Source: Polytrichum commune (lineage: Eukaryota > Streptophyta > Polytrichopsida > Polytrichales > Polytrichaceae). From it: a stretch of 64,000 nt of DNA. The notes beneath the pieces were generated by a model, which was not told where the DNA came from, made no database searches, and saw only the letters and a program-made list of their open reading frames with translations. Both the position numbers and the translations under genes were made by a program. Below, piece by piece: positions 24,227 through 36,099 of this stretch (position 1 is the stretch's first letter; each line of letters starts with the position of its first letter). The DNA lies in contig OX485804.1 in assembly GCA_950295325.1 (NCBI GenBank), positions 61,408,533 through 61,472,532 on the forward strand. The letters run 5' to 3'.

Positions 24227-25639
24227 TGTCAGCCATAAACCCCCACCCTTATGCGTCGTAGTCCGGGTGAGAGCCTATGGCTCACATGTACTTGCTTGAC
24301 CTCACTTAGCCATATGAACTCGACAACCAATGCCCCCAACAATATAAATATCAACACAAAGCTTTTATTCAAAACCCTAAGGTCACAAGTATTTAGAAAT
24401 ACTCTCTTCCCTTGTGGTCCTTGCCAACATAAACACCCATTCTCAAGCTCCCAACCTACATCAGTTAGCTATTTAACTAACCTAAACTATTTCCTAATGG
24501 CATTAAGACAACACCAATTACACATTTGGCTTGCCCATGCCTATTATTTTACTTCAACTCATCACTTTCAAACCACACCCTCGATCTGGTATCTATTATT
24601 CTAACATTAATTGTGGTTACTGCCTTATTACCTTCCCATAGTCTGAATCATCTTCTCACTCCCGTAGCAACAGCAACACAGTGTAACTGCGGAGTTCGAC
24701 TTCTAACTGAACCAGTGCAGCAGAGTCTCCAAGGCTGCCTGCTTGGCCCCTTGATGGTGCATCACATTCACCCCAATCCCTCTCGATTCGTCTGTGCTTG
24801 ATCAACTGAATTCATCTGCAACCGGATTTTCTTCCCCGCTCCTCCTCTGTAGCTTCTGTTGCGGGACAGAGAGGGTTGCCGAACCGCTTGTGACTTGCTT
24901 CGACTGCCAGGCACCAAATGCTCGACACCAAACCCACCTTGCTCTCGCCGATTCCCAGTAGGCAATCGGCCAACCGAATCCCATCCTAGCAACCCCCTCC
25001 TGCAAATTAGCCGAACCCAATTTTTATTTTTGTGATCACAGAAGTCGCTTCGCACCGAATGTACCAGCAAGTATCGATCTGAGAAATGGGTGACGAGTTT
25101 TTGGCGAGCTTGCTGGAATCGCTTTCCCCCTAGACGCCCTCTCCGAGACGCTCACCGGGGATTGAATTGACTTTTTGTTGAATGCGGCTGCTTCTAGAAC
25201 CTCAAGGATCACTGTGACGCCTCTGGGCATGCGGCACAACAAAACATTGGCAATGAGTCCGCATTTCGATGGTTGTTGCAACTGAGCTCTTCGAGCTGCT
25301 CAAAAACTCCACACCGGTTGTCAAGCCATCCCTCAGGGGTCCCTCTGCCCCCGCATATGCTTCCCACCTCAACCCACTTTGAGTCCTAGAAAAAATTTGG
25401 GTTTCGGCAGGGGCTCCGCCCATCATCCTCCACCCCCTGTGGTTTTTGGAGATAAGATCCAGAGGCAGAGTCTGCCCTCGGCCAAGATCCCTTCCCTGGA
25501 TCCGGAATTCAAGTAGTTACCTCATCCACCATTTGGGAGCCCCCCCCCTTGAATGAACAATTATATTGAGCCAAGCCCCTTGAGCATGACATCACCCAAC
25601 TCTAACCAAACTAATTAACTCATTTATAAATTTTCTCAC

Positions 25640-26890
25640 TTAACTACCTAATGGGCCCTCCCCACCTGACTTTATCTAAAACCTAGTCTTATAGCTTAAA
25701 CTGGCCGTTATAGGCGGGACCCGGGTATTAGTGTCAGACATCAAGTTTAGCAAGGGTGGCAGGTTTGGCCCTAATACCCGGGGCTCTCTTAACGTGGCTA
25801 CTTAACTACATTCTTAACTTTGCCGGAATTCTTAGGGGAGATTCCCGTTTCAACCGGCGCATGGCTAACGGTATGCTGAACCATTCAATTTTGCATGAAG
25901 GCGGCGATACACCAACGGAATTCTTGACGAAATCTCTGCACTTCGGAGGAGGGGAGGGTCTCTGCACTGCTGAGAAAGCTTGGGGCGAGGTTAGATTATC
26001 TTTTCCCCTCGTCGGTGCCATCTTCACATCAAAGAAGGTTGAAGTGAATCATGTCCGGGTTGAGAGCAAAGCGAGAGGAGGGGCGGCAATTGGAAGCGCT
26101 TTCTCAATTGTGCGAACTCCTGTCAATTGGTACTGAAGAGTCTTTAAGCAACTTCTCGGTGGATTCGTTCGTGCCCGTTCTAGTAGGGCTACTCAATAAT
26201 GAGTACAAACTCAACTCTTTGTCACTCGATCACTCATTCCCGACAGACTTATCCAAGTTCGCCGATCCTTCCTTCCTTCCTGGTTCCGCTTGCATTTTCA
26301 ACAAGAATCCAAACACTGCAACTCCAGGGCACTCAGAGGGAGGTAAAGAGTTTGCAAACGAGGGAGCCTGCAACGCGGCACTCACACAATCCAAACGCCG
26401 AACAGGTTGTCGCCGAACCCAAACGCCGAATGCCGAAGAGGATGTGTAAATTTGTGTCGCTAAACTTTCCTTAAGAAGGATTCTTGCCGCCACAGGTTTC
26501 GGTGATTTCGACAACAAAATTCCGTTCGCCTACAAAATTCTTGTGTCACTTGAATTGGCAGTTGGATGCCCGTTAGAAGCCCGAGAGTGGACCTCTTCAG
26601 TCTTAACGGTAAAGACAGGCGGGAAGGCTAGATAACTAAAACCCTGCAGTGGCCAATCCGATGCCGCTGCAGCTGGGTATTAGCGGCCCTAGAACCCCTC
26701 CGCATTGTTAGCGGAGGGGGCAAGCTTTGGTACAAAGACCGGAGGCATGGCAGATTTAGGGGCGCCAGGTTGGCTTGCCACCTTGGCCCGGCAGCTAATA
26801 CCGGCTCAGGTGGGGAAGGCCAGTATTAAGCTTGGGGTCTTAGCTTAAAACCCACTTGCCTAAAGTCAGGTGGGGAGGGCCCTTAAGTAT
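25640..26890. mobile_element. Inverted-repeat element with captured gene fragments (Pack-type)
   Basis: The arms carry GGGCCCTCCCCACCTGACTT near 25,651 and its reverse complement near 26,870, with further weaker inverted similarity (TAATACCGG/CCGGTATTAG; AGCTTAAAAC/CTTAAACTGG). Between them are unrelated single-copy pieces, one of which resembles UPL3. Exact ends and target-site duplication are not resolved, so the superfamily is unknown. The layout fits Pack-MULE-like or CACTA-like elements that capture exons. Confidence 0.5.
26051..26215 (+). pseudogene. UPL3: Captured fragment of a UPL3-like HECT ubiquitin ligase (ARM-repeat region)
   Basis: The plus strand reads SGLRAKREEGRQLEALSQLC, then ELLSIGTEESLSNFSVDSF and VPVLVGLLN. 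This matches, from family knowledge, the N-terminal armadillo-repeat region of plant UPL3/KAKTUS-type E3 ligases. The similarity stops after VGLLN and no HECT domain follows, so this is a fragment and not a gene. It lies inside the inverted-repeat element at about 25,640-26,890. The parent gene is not in the window. The match is from memory of the family and needs a protein search. Confidence 0.65.
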
Positions 26891-27034
26891 ATCAACTTAA
26901 CTCAACTAAAGTCTAACTTCTAAACCCCAATCCAATTCTAACTCTCAAATCAACTCAACGATTGCTACTTCTAATGTTTTGGTCTTTTTAAGGTTTAACT
27001 TGAATTGTGGGCACGAAATCGTGCTCACAAAGAC

Positions 27035-30000
27035 CATGGAGATTAGCACGTATGACAACCACACCTTGAGAGCAGTAGTAAAGAAAAACCCAAAGGATTC
27101 TCTTTGTGCCATTTTTTTGATTTTAAGGCCATTCCAAGAGCGTGGAAGGACAAACTTGTAGACAACCTATTTTACAAGTGAGGTTCCCTTCATGTTTGTT
27201 TCAATAAGTATCGCTCTCCTCACATGTAGGAACCTCGCGTGTGATTACGGATCATCAAGGAAGAGAAAGCTACGCATGTTTTGAATGTGTAAAACATTTT
27301 TATTATGCCCGACTATGAGATATGCCACAACATCTACGTGCCAACGAAGACTAAAGGCGTTATCATGGTTCAAGAGGCTAAGGGCTTCAAGAAAGTAGGG
27401 GTAGTCCATTTATATTTTTATGACATACAAGAAATTCTCAACGGATAGAGTTTTAGTTAAGGGTGCAATTTTCAAAATAAAATGTATGACTTCCCTCAAC
27501 CGCACCCAAAGGACTCATCGAGACTTTGTACAGTATATATCCAATGTATGGGTTTTGTGTGGATTTCTATATTGACATTCTAAAGCTCCTAATTATTCTA
27601 GGGGAGACAATACACAATGCCTTTGGCAACATTATATGCACTTACACTGCATTGGTAAGTTTAGGGTATTTGTAATTGGACATCTTACAGACACATGTTT
27701 GCAACATCTCATAACTTCAAGCCTATTTGTCTTGAACAACAAAATGAACATTGTTTTCAGGATAACTTATGGATGTGTGTCTGCAACTCCCTTGGACTTC
27801 CTTCAAGAGGGGCAACTTACGGACGTGAATCTCCAAAATCTCATCATTTCAAATTTTTTCTTCTTCTGAACAACATTCATCACATACCAAATCAACCTCT
27901 CTAAATTATAGGGTGTTGACGTGCTTGACATGAGGAGCTAGCCGAGTCTTGAACTCTACCACAAAAACCGTAGGAGCCGGAACAAGATCCCCTACATGAA
28001 GTTTGGGGAAGATGTCATGGTTGTGCTCCCCGACAAAGGACGAAGAGGAAATCAAGATGTACAACCAGAGTGTTGCGTGTTGGAGGCTAGTCACGGTGAA
28101 AAAAAGGGCCATAATTGTAGACGAGTTGGATGAGAAGATGGCCAAGAAAATGAATGATGAAATTGCCCAAAGGATTTCCCACCCCCAAATTTCCCAACAA
28201 CAACCAAGATTACGCCTTGAAGATGGCAATGATAAGGTGGAGATAGAGAGATAGAGAAAGGATTCCTAACACATGCACACTCAACTCATGGGATATTTTG
28301 TAACGATAAATGGAAGACCACAGATGCTTTACGCACCTCCCCTCGACTGCCCCTGGGTGCCCACCTTCACCATGCCGTCTCTTGTTGGCCATGCGTTCTC
28401 CCCCTCTAGGGATGCAAACCCCACATGTTGTGCCGATCCAACCCTCAATCCCAATGGTGCATTTGTAAGAACCTCAAGACAAAGAATTATGGATGTGCGT
28501 CTATAATTCCATAGGCCAACCCCCCCCCCTTTTGCCTCGGGTCCATCCATGTAGTTCCTCCAAAAAATGTCACTACCAATTCTACCATTGTTGGATGGGG
28601 TGTTGATAGGTTGGGCCATGACACTGTGAAACATATTAAATGTGTGGACGAATCGCAGGAGAGCTTGAAACCTGCTAGAGAAGTTAACAAGGAGATGGAG
28701 CAAACACGGATCGGGCTCAACGATGACTTACATGTGTGTGGGAGCTAAGAAAAGGAAAAAACGAACATGTTGGGCATGAGTATGTCAACACCTAGGCATC
28801 TGAAACATCTTCCGTGGGGATTCAAGTGGACACAAAGGTCTTGGTTGAGGGTATGGACATGCATCCACAAGTTGCCTCAACATGATTGTATATAATGTTT
28901 ACTATATTTGCATGGATATGTGTTTCTCATAGTTGCCTCTTCAAGTGTGCTCCCTACCACCAACAACCTTTCCGCATCTTCATCTTCCCTTGGCTCCCCC
29001 TCAAGGTGAGTCTTTCAATTGCCCTCACTCTACTAGTCCTCAGTGGTGGATGCAGGCATGCATTATTAATCACCTTTAAGGATGTTAAGGTCAACGACAA
29101 TGTCATGGACAACCTACCCTCGAAAGTTGTCAACCTCACATATGCTTCATCAATTCATTCATATAGGTACTCACATCAATTCACATATTCAACCCTTAAC
29201 TTTATTATAAGAGCATGTAACTTGCATAATACTCCCTCCGTCCCAAAATTATTGTCCTACTCTCCGGAGTTTAATATCCCAAAATGTTTGTCTGACAAAC
29301 ATTTTGGGATATTAAACTCCGGGGAGTAGGACAATAACTTTGGGACGGAGGGAGTACCAAATCACTTCCTTGATAAGTTATAATCGTAGTGAGAATTAAA
29401 TTGATAAACGATGCATGTTTTTGTGTCTTTCTTCTATTTTTCACTTGTGTTACCACTTTGGAATATAAGCATAATATTTTTATATATAATCACAATGCTT
29501 ATGACAAGCCCGAGTATGCAACTCATGTATTATATGTTATAATCGCTTATGATGCATTTTAGTCCAATCTCGAGTGATGTAATTTATTTTAATGTAGGAA
29601 ACTCTTGTAGCCACTCTAACAAGGATTCCAAAAATGTAACTATATGTAGGACATGTATATTCCTTGAAGCATGTAATTGCATTAGAAACCTAATTATATG
29701 AGTTTTTTTAATAGAGGTACCAATAGAGGTACCCATATAGGCCAAACTACCCAATGTTTTGGGGTTTTCTAATGAAAAATTAAGATATTTGATTATAATT
29801 TTTTTGCTAATGACTTTTAATTCTAATTGGAGGCAACTATTAAAATTATACACGGGCATAGGTTAGAAAAGTAGGGTTTTCAATTCTTTATATATGTGTG
29901 GAGTTTTTATTATTAAAAAAGGTATTCAACCCAAATTATTCTACATCTCATTTTATTTAATTTGGTCTTCACCCAACTATTTGGTCATTTTTTTTTTTTA

Positions 30001-30539
30001 TTTTTTTTAATTTTTATAAAAGTCATCCTTTAAGCAGTTTTGATACCCATGCCTCATGTGTATAATATGGGAGTTGTGTACCTAGGATGACAAGTTTAAC
30101 TACATTGACATAATTATTAAAATTATACTCCACACACTTAATAAAAGTTCACCATAATAGTTTTACTTGTGACTCAAAAATCAAAACCTCTGTTATCTCT
30201 TCAAGTAATTTACTTTTGCAAAGCATCTCAATTTAAAGTAAGTATGTCCGTGGCTTTATATGGAATAATATTTACTTGTTAATACTCAATTTTTAGCAGT
30301 TTTAACACAAAAGACTTGATGACAAAATTACTCCAACATCAATATGTGTTGAGGTTAATTCAATCATCATATTGATTCAAACCACAATCATTCTCCAAAA
30401 TCTTGAGCACTTTGCATCTTCCCCTTACATTACCCTCTTGAGTGTTTGTTCAAAAAGGAGCTACTCCCCTCTTAGTTGACGATTCACTCAAGAATCACAA
30501 ATCCAACAACTCACAAAGGATTTGAGAGAGGAGAGTTCA
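27035..30539. other. Intergenic region between solo LTR and element 2
   Basis: Apart from the MITE at 29,232-29,354, I see no supported gene. Short open frames around 28,003-28,250 (plus) and 28,329-28,720 (minus) have no recognisable domain and overlap each other. The stretch from 29,450 on is AT-rich, with T-rich runs near 29,990. Confidence 0.5.
29232..29354. mobile_element. Stowaway-type MITE
   Basis: A 123-bp hairpin starts CTCCCTCCGTCCCAAAATTA and ends GGGACGGAGGGAG, flanked by TA at 29,230-29,231 and 29,355-29,356. The two arms are nearly complementary throughout and meet at TGTTTGTCTGACAAACA. Terminal sequence, TA duplication and size fit the Tc1/mariner-related Stowaway family of plants. 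Confidence 0.93.
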
Positions 30540-30549
30540 CATTCTTGAG
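30540..30549. repeat. 10-bp target-site duplication, left copy
   Basis: CATTCTTGAG occurs here and at 53,821-53,830 in the same orientation, directly outside the two inverted repeats. Confidence 0.9.
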
Positions 30550-30638
30550 GAGGGAAGCTATCTTATGAGCGATGAGCAGTGAGCGGTGAGCGGTGAGCAG
30601 TAACACATGAGCAATGAGCAGTAACATATGAGCAATGA
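30550..30638 (+). repeat. Left terminal inverted repeat, element 2
   Basis: It reads GAGGGAAGCTATCTTATGAG, followed by tandem GAGCGAT, GAGCAGT and GAGCGGT heptamers and GTAACAYATGAGCAATG units. The reverse complement of the right end has GCTATCTTATGAGC and the same heptamers. Tandem subterminal motifs of this type usually bind the transposase. Confidence 0.9.
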
Positions 30639-30769
30639 TTCCAAATTTAGTAAAGACACACGGGTTTAGGGTACACAACCAAAATTTTGACAAATTAATT
30701 GCATATTTTCAATTGTAAATTGCCAATATTTTAAATGAAGCACAAGTGAAAGGGTCCTATTTCCATAGA

Positions 30770-31000
30770 TCATTTAAAACACTTTCAATTCATTGCTGAT
30801 TTTTATTATAATAATCCAAACCAATACATGTCATTTATTGACATCCTTATACATGTAGTTACAACCAACACTTGCACAACTACTCACATTCCACAACACC
30901 ATCAAGCTTAAGTAGGTGCATAACCTCATTATACGTACATGTAGGTGTCATAATTGTGAGCCACTCAAACTGCTCACGGGTTGAATTAAGGCCCAGAATC
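30770..31000 (-). pseudogene. Duplicated 3' end of the transposase gene
   Basis: Segments 30,773-30,847 and 30,871-30,948 repeat, with divergence, 31,349-31,424 and 31,446-31,523, which cover the last codons and 3' flank of the transposase. On the minus strand the copy still reads like the C-terminal end of that protein. It is a partial tandem duplication split by the SINE-like insertion at about 31,060-31,265. Confidence 0.6.
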
Positions 31001-31059
31001 TACAAATGAAAGGAAATTAGATATTAGAAATAGTCAATATGTAGGTAACTACTAGGTTT

Positions 31060-31265
31060 TGAGACATCCGCCTGTGGATGCGAGTTGTGTAAGAGACTGG
31101 TACTAGGTCTGTATCAACCCGGGTTCGAATCCGGTTGGTTACATTGACTGGTGCTATCCCAAATTGAGCTAGTGATAAAGCAGGAATAATTTATAGGCGG
31201 ATACCAAGAAGACGTTACTACGCGGATGTGCGTAGAATCTTCTCAATTATTTTTTATTTTTAGAA
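31060..31265 (+). mobile_element. Probable tRNA-derived SINE
   Basis: About 200 bp start near GACATCCGCCTGTGGATGCG and contain a canonical tRNA B-box GGTTCGAATCC at about 31,131, with an A-box-like GCGAGTTGTGTAAG upstream. The segment ends in a T-rich tail (ATTATTTTTTATTTTT). It separates the two copies of the transposase 3' end. Exact ends and target-site duplication are not resolved. Confidence 0.5.
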
Positions 31266-31455
31266 ACTTGTTATTATTTATCCATGTCAATCAATCAAAC
31301 CGCTCACGATTGGGTAGTAGTCTAAATAGAAATGAAGTTACTGAATCATTTGAAATACTTCCAGCCCATTGCTGATTTTTATTATAAAAATCCAAACAAA
31401 AACATGTCATATTTTGACATTCAAATATATGGTACTTAATAGACCATTTGCAATA

Positions 31456-34400
31456 CTACTCACACTCTACAATACCAACAAGTTCAAGTAGTCGCATGAC
31501 CTCGTTATAGGTATATGTAGGTGCATGAATGAACTTGTCACTCTCGTAATCCACCTTGCACAAAAATCTAAACACATAATAAAGATGTTTACAATACACC
31601 CATTTTCCTTTATTTCCCAATGCATGAGAGGACATTTTCGTGAAATCCGGGCATGTGCAATGCGGGATGTCGCCAATTATGACATGGTAGGTGATATCCT
31701 GCTTGGAGACAATGTTGATTATCACTCCAAAGCCCGGATATGGAATGGCAGTGACCCCAACCACATAGTAACCCTCCATGAGCCCGGCGCTCTCCCATTT
31801 GTTTTTGTGATCCGCTAGCGGTGCTATTGGATTACGACGCACTGTCTTCCCAAACCTGAATGTAGGGTGGGCGTCCGGGTTTGGTGGCATAGAAAAATGC
31901 GAGCGAGGGATGGGGAGAGTTGCGATTGTTGAAAGCCTACGACGAGGGGACAATGCCTCCCTCTGCTGTAGTTGAAATCCAGCATCTTCAAGTGCCAAAA
32001 CCTCCTCTCGCGATAGATTGGTACCTATCTTCACCGGCCATGTGTTGGGTACTATAGGCCAGTCCAACACATATTTCTTCTTACTGCCACTTACACAACG
32101 TTTGATGTCGTCAGGGCAAAACCAAAATTCATACTCCACATTGTTGGGAGAGCGAAATTCCTTCCTGAGCCCTTTGTATGTTGGAGCAGGTGTGCCATGT
32201 TTCCCAGTCCCGACTTTGGCATTGCACATAGTCCCTGTGATGGCCTGCAGTGCCCAACATCGTTTGGCTGAGTTGGGTGGTAATCTTGCAATGTGCCACT
32301 TGGAAGCAAGACAATCTGTCTCTAACACGGATGTAGTATGAGCCACACCATGAATTGTAGAACTCAACGATTCCTCTATGCGTTGACGAGTTGCTCGGGT
32401 GTTCGGACGAGGAATGGAATAGTTCACTTTGTCGGGTCGATGAGAGTCACAATCAGCACCCGGTGGTAGGTTGAGTTTGCGTTTGGTGGAACCAAAGAGC
32501 TTTGACCCTTCCAATGCACAATCTCTAGTGTTGACGTCTTCTGCCCCTGGATAAGACTTCATAGCATCGGCCAACATTTTTGGATCTCCACACCTGGCAG
32601 CCGCTTTGAGTTTCAAGGATGCCGAATCAGGACCTTTACCATCAGACCCCCCTTTCAACCATGTCCGGTAATTTGCAATTTGCATGAAGGCACGGATCAT
32701 GTCGTCCACTGTAGCTTCATATAAACAAGTCATCTTGTTGCCGGACTGTTGGAGCCATTTGTTGTATACAGTCTCTGCAAGGTTGCATGTTGGCATTTCC
32801 GCACGCTCTTCTATTGTCATATCCTATGAACAACACACAAATACAAGGATAAGACAAACATAAGATAGATTATATATCTAGGTTTGGGTCGTTCAACCCA
32901 AAATGGTTGCCACATTTGGGTCGAACGACCAAACTGCCTACAAGGTTTGGGTCGAACGACCCAAACTGTTTGTTGTTTGTTATGTACAGTCTCTGCAAGG
33001 TTGCATATTGGCATTCCCGCACGCTCTTTTATTGTCATATCCTATGAACAACACAGAAAGACAAAAATAAGAAAAACATAGGATATATTACATTGAATAA
33101 TGAAGTTTGATAAGTACTTACAAGTACCATATGGCCACCCCATTGTCTGCAACGAAAGTGCCAAAATCCCAACCACTCTGAAAGGCCAAGAATGCCTTCT
33201 TCGGAGGCAGCTCCAGATGACAACCACCAAGAACGAATCACATGGTACTTGGTCTCAGCGTCGTCCATTGTCTTCGCGTCTTTGTAATCCTTGCATATTT
33301 GTTTGTGTTGAAATTGCAAGGATGGTTTGATATACTTTTGGGTCACCTTATCCAAGCTTGCGGACCAATGGAAAAGACATGTACGCTCACGTGCAACCAT
33401 GGGTAGACTTGGATCACCATCCCCGTAAATCGCCCTCACCGCATTCCAATTAGCTTGAGCACTATCAGCCATAAACCCTTTGAAGTTTACGTTTGGTACA
33501 TCATTATCTGCCATGACAGCATTCAAATTTTCCCAAAAGAAAATTTGCGCTGCACCATCTTCAGATTGCATGTCACAACACGCAATAGTCAACACTTTAC
33601 AGTATCGACTGTCGTACACATGGCAAGCCATGGTCGTCCAGTCCTTCAAACGTTTGACATGGTCAAATATAATCCATGAATTCTCCATATCCCCACCGAC
33701 TTGCATCCTCTTCACAAGCTCCACACCACTACCTGGAAGGTCTACATACATCTTAAAAACAAACACTTTGTCCTTTGACTGCCCTGGGAACCGACTACCA
33801 TGGACGAATTTGAAAACAGAGTGGTCTTTGAGCGCCATAATACTATCCATAGTTCCCATTCCACTACGCAAAAAACGCTTTGATCCAGATACAAAGTTAC
33901 GACAATTTGGAGAGGCAAGAGTGCTGAATTTGTCCATGACGACCTGTAGGGATGAACCAACCAAGTGATGGCCTTCGACATTTGCGGGAGATTTGAGAAG
34001 GTAATCGGCCAAAAATTGTTTGCTCGCCGCCATAACTATGGCTGAATTTTTTGCTGTGGGTGTTTTCAATACTTCATTTGCAACGCATTGGTATGCCATG
34101 TCCAATGATTCACGGCATGTGCCATTGGCCACAGGGTGATAATGTACACCAAGATGAATGCAAGCCCTGGACATTCCAACGGATGTGGAGTGGATGTATA
34201 TGATTCGAGCATTACACAAAGCAATGCACACAGGTGTGGAACGACATACCTTACACTCGACAGTGGACTTAGTACGGGGAACAACACCCACAGCAAATGG
34301 GATAGGAGTTGAACCGGCCCATTCAGTGTTGTTCCGGAGGCCCCCATTGCGATTCATGTAATCACAGTAGTCATTATGACATTGGAGATGACCAGCACAA

Positions 34401-35257
34401 GTAGAGCGCCGGAAGGACAGTCCAAAGTCATTTTGGATATTCATGGTTTTGGTGGTGCACCAAGGGTGACCGTCGCACATCTTGTCCATGCCGTCCATTG
34501 ACCGACCATACGTACTTGGAGCTTTGAGTGCCACAGGAGGCAAGAGAAATAAAACATCACCATTAAAAGAAGATGGTAAGTACTTGACTTCACGAACATC
34601 TATACTGTCAAAATCAATGGATGCAAGATCGGACTTTGATATTTTTCTTGATTTTGTTAGCTTCAAGGCATCAACCATAGTCAACCCTGTAGATGAAGGT
34701 GAAGGGTGTAGTGGAGGACGTTGAGAAGGTGAGATTTGGGGAACCACCTTCTTGTACATAAGACCGCAAGGGGATTTGGCTACATGTATAGGAAATTGGG
34801 AAGGAGTAGAATGAACACTTCTAAATGGAAATGGCGATGTGTTTGAAAGATCAACAGATGCACAAATGTCATCTTCTGAATCTGATAGCACAAATACATT
34901 ATCATCAAGGGGTTCCATCTTAACAGGTGTGATAGAGGGAATTTGAACTGTGGATGTACCGGATTCGTTTGTCAAAATGACAATTGAAGCTTGCATCTGA
35001 GACTCAGAAAGTCCTATCACCCTAAATGAACCAGGTCCTAAGATCCACATAAAACCAACATCAGTTCTATTTTTTGGAACCAAAATCATTTCATACACCT
35101 CTCCATCTGCAGAGTACATCTCATGCTCTAAATACATGGTTCCTATCTGGAGGTTGAATCTCAAACTAAGTAAATCCTCTGAAACACTCACATGACCATC
35201 ATCTTGGAGTGGCAAGATGAAGGGAACAAAAGATCCATGAGCTCTAATGGTAGCCAT
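31456..35257 (-). CDS. MULE-like transposase with SWIM zinc finger, element 2 (two exons)
   Basis: Exon 1 is 35,257-33,122 (donor CTT|GTAAGT) and exon 2 is 32,823-31,456 (acceptor TAG|GAT, stop TAG), giving about 1,167 residues. Seen in order: an N-terminal region with Ser-rich linker; zinc-type Cys/His blocks (GHLQCHNDYC, CKVC, ACIHLGVHYHPV; residues about 295-390); a DDE-like core with FMADSAQANW and CLFHW (about 610-650), where MULE transposases have the second Asp and the C-x2-H; and a C-terminal SWIM finger CTCPDF...CKHLYYVF (about 1100-1140). All these belong to the Mutator family plan. There are no in-frame stops, so the gene may be functional. It points away from the ParB-methyltransferase gene, and its end lies 0.8 kb from the left TIR. 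The exact catalytic triad needs an alignment. Confidence 0.85.
32824..33121 (-). repeat. Transposase intron with duplicated acceptor and palindromes
   Basis: The intron contains a second copy of the exon 2 start (32,975-33,058 repeats 32,757-32,841), including TTATTGTCATATCCTATGAA. Between the copies lie three GGGTCG...CGACCC-type palindromic units (32,880-32,965), for example GGGTCGAACGACCC. The upstream acceptor would lead into a frame that ends without reaching the SWIM domain, so the downstream one is taken. Confidence 0.7.
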
Positions 35258-35779
35258 AGAAAATCAAAAGAACATATGAACAACACATCACAAAAATATG
35301 GGGTGAATGTTGCTTTTGTATAGAGTTGTGTGAGGAAATGAATGGAAATGAAAACGTGTGATACAATAATGGATGGAGATGAAAGCGTGTGATACATAGC
35401 ATCTAATAATACAGAAGTGGACATAATACAATAATAGTCAGAGACTATTTACGAGCAAGATATACACAAAACGGCGTCAAATACTAAAAGGATTGGTAGA
35501 AATTTAAAATATATATGTGTGGACTGACACAGATGTAGAAAGAATTAAAATTGGTTGGAAAAATAAATTATTGATCATTATGAATAGAATAAAGTAGGTG
35601 TCAGAAAATTTTAGCGGATATAACAAAAATAAACATATAATGACAAACGCGTTGAAATATCTCGTTCATTGAACGCCAATTACAACATGTGATCGTAATA
35701 TACGCCGGATTTTGTGAGATAGATACATTGGAAAAATAAATGATAGTACCTGATAGAAAACATATCATAGATACCAACG
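35258..35779. promoter_or_regulatory. Divergent intergenic region, element 2
   Basis: This AT-rich 522-bp gap lies between the start codons of the transposase and ParB-methyltransferase genes. Its position and size match 1372-1815 in element 1. A shared bidirectional promoter is inferred from layout; no motif was identified. Confidence 0.45.
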
Positions 35780-36099
35780 ATGGTAGACGATGTAGAGAGA
35801 ACACCCGTGAGGCCGAAGAGAAGACGTAGGAAAACTTTATATTTCACTTCCGAGAAAAAGAGGTTCAGACTCAGTGTGGGAAATAATGATGCAAAAAAGG
35901 AAGGGAAAAGAAACTTGTTGAATACGGTAGAAGAAACTGTGAAGACACTGGATTTTGATGCGATGGAGGATGATGAAGGTGCAAAGAGCAAAGAAGATGT
36001 AGACGATCGTATATCAGAGTCCGAATTGAAGACGGGTTCAAAGAAGACGACAAACAAAAATATAAGTCAGTTCAACGTTCACATAATTTGATACTGCAT

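Larger units (their letters stand above)
24227..27029 (-). mobile_element. Diverged solo LTR, minus orientation (TSD AAGAC)
   Basis: On the minus strand it starts TGTGAGCACGATTTCGTGCC (complement ending at 27,029) and ends with GGGTGGGGG, a TGG stretch and GGCTGACA at 24,227. These ends have the same layout as the other gypsy LTRs here (CGGACTACG...AAGGGTGGGGG). A perfect 5-bp duplication AAGAC lies at 24,222-24,226 and 27,030-27,034. No internal domain is present. A second element with inverted-repeat arms lies inside it (about 25,640-26,890), which explains its length. Confidence 0.8.

Noticed and set aside
21907-27029. One large LTR retrotransposon spanning 21.9-27.0 kb
   Set aside because: The two LTR-like units are in opposite orientation, belong to different subfamilies, and the right one has its own perfect TSD; no gag-pol lies between them.
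31110-31160. A tRNA gene (B-box GGTTCGAATCC)
   Set aside because: No cloverleaf with acceptor stem and anticodon arm can be built around it; it fits a tRNA-derived SINE better.
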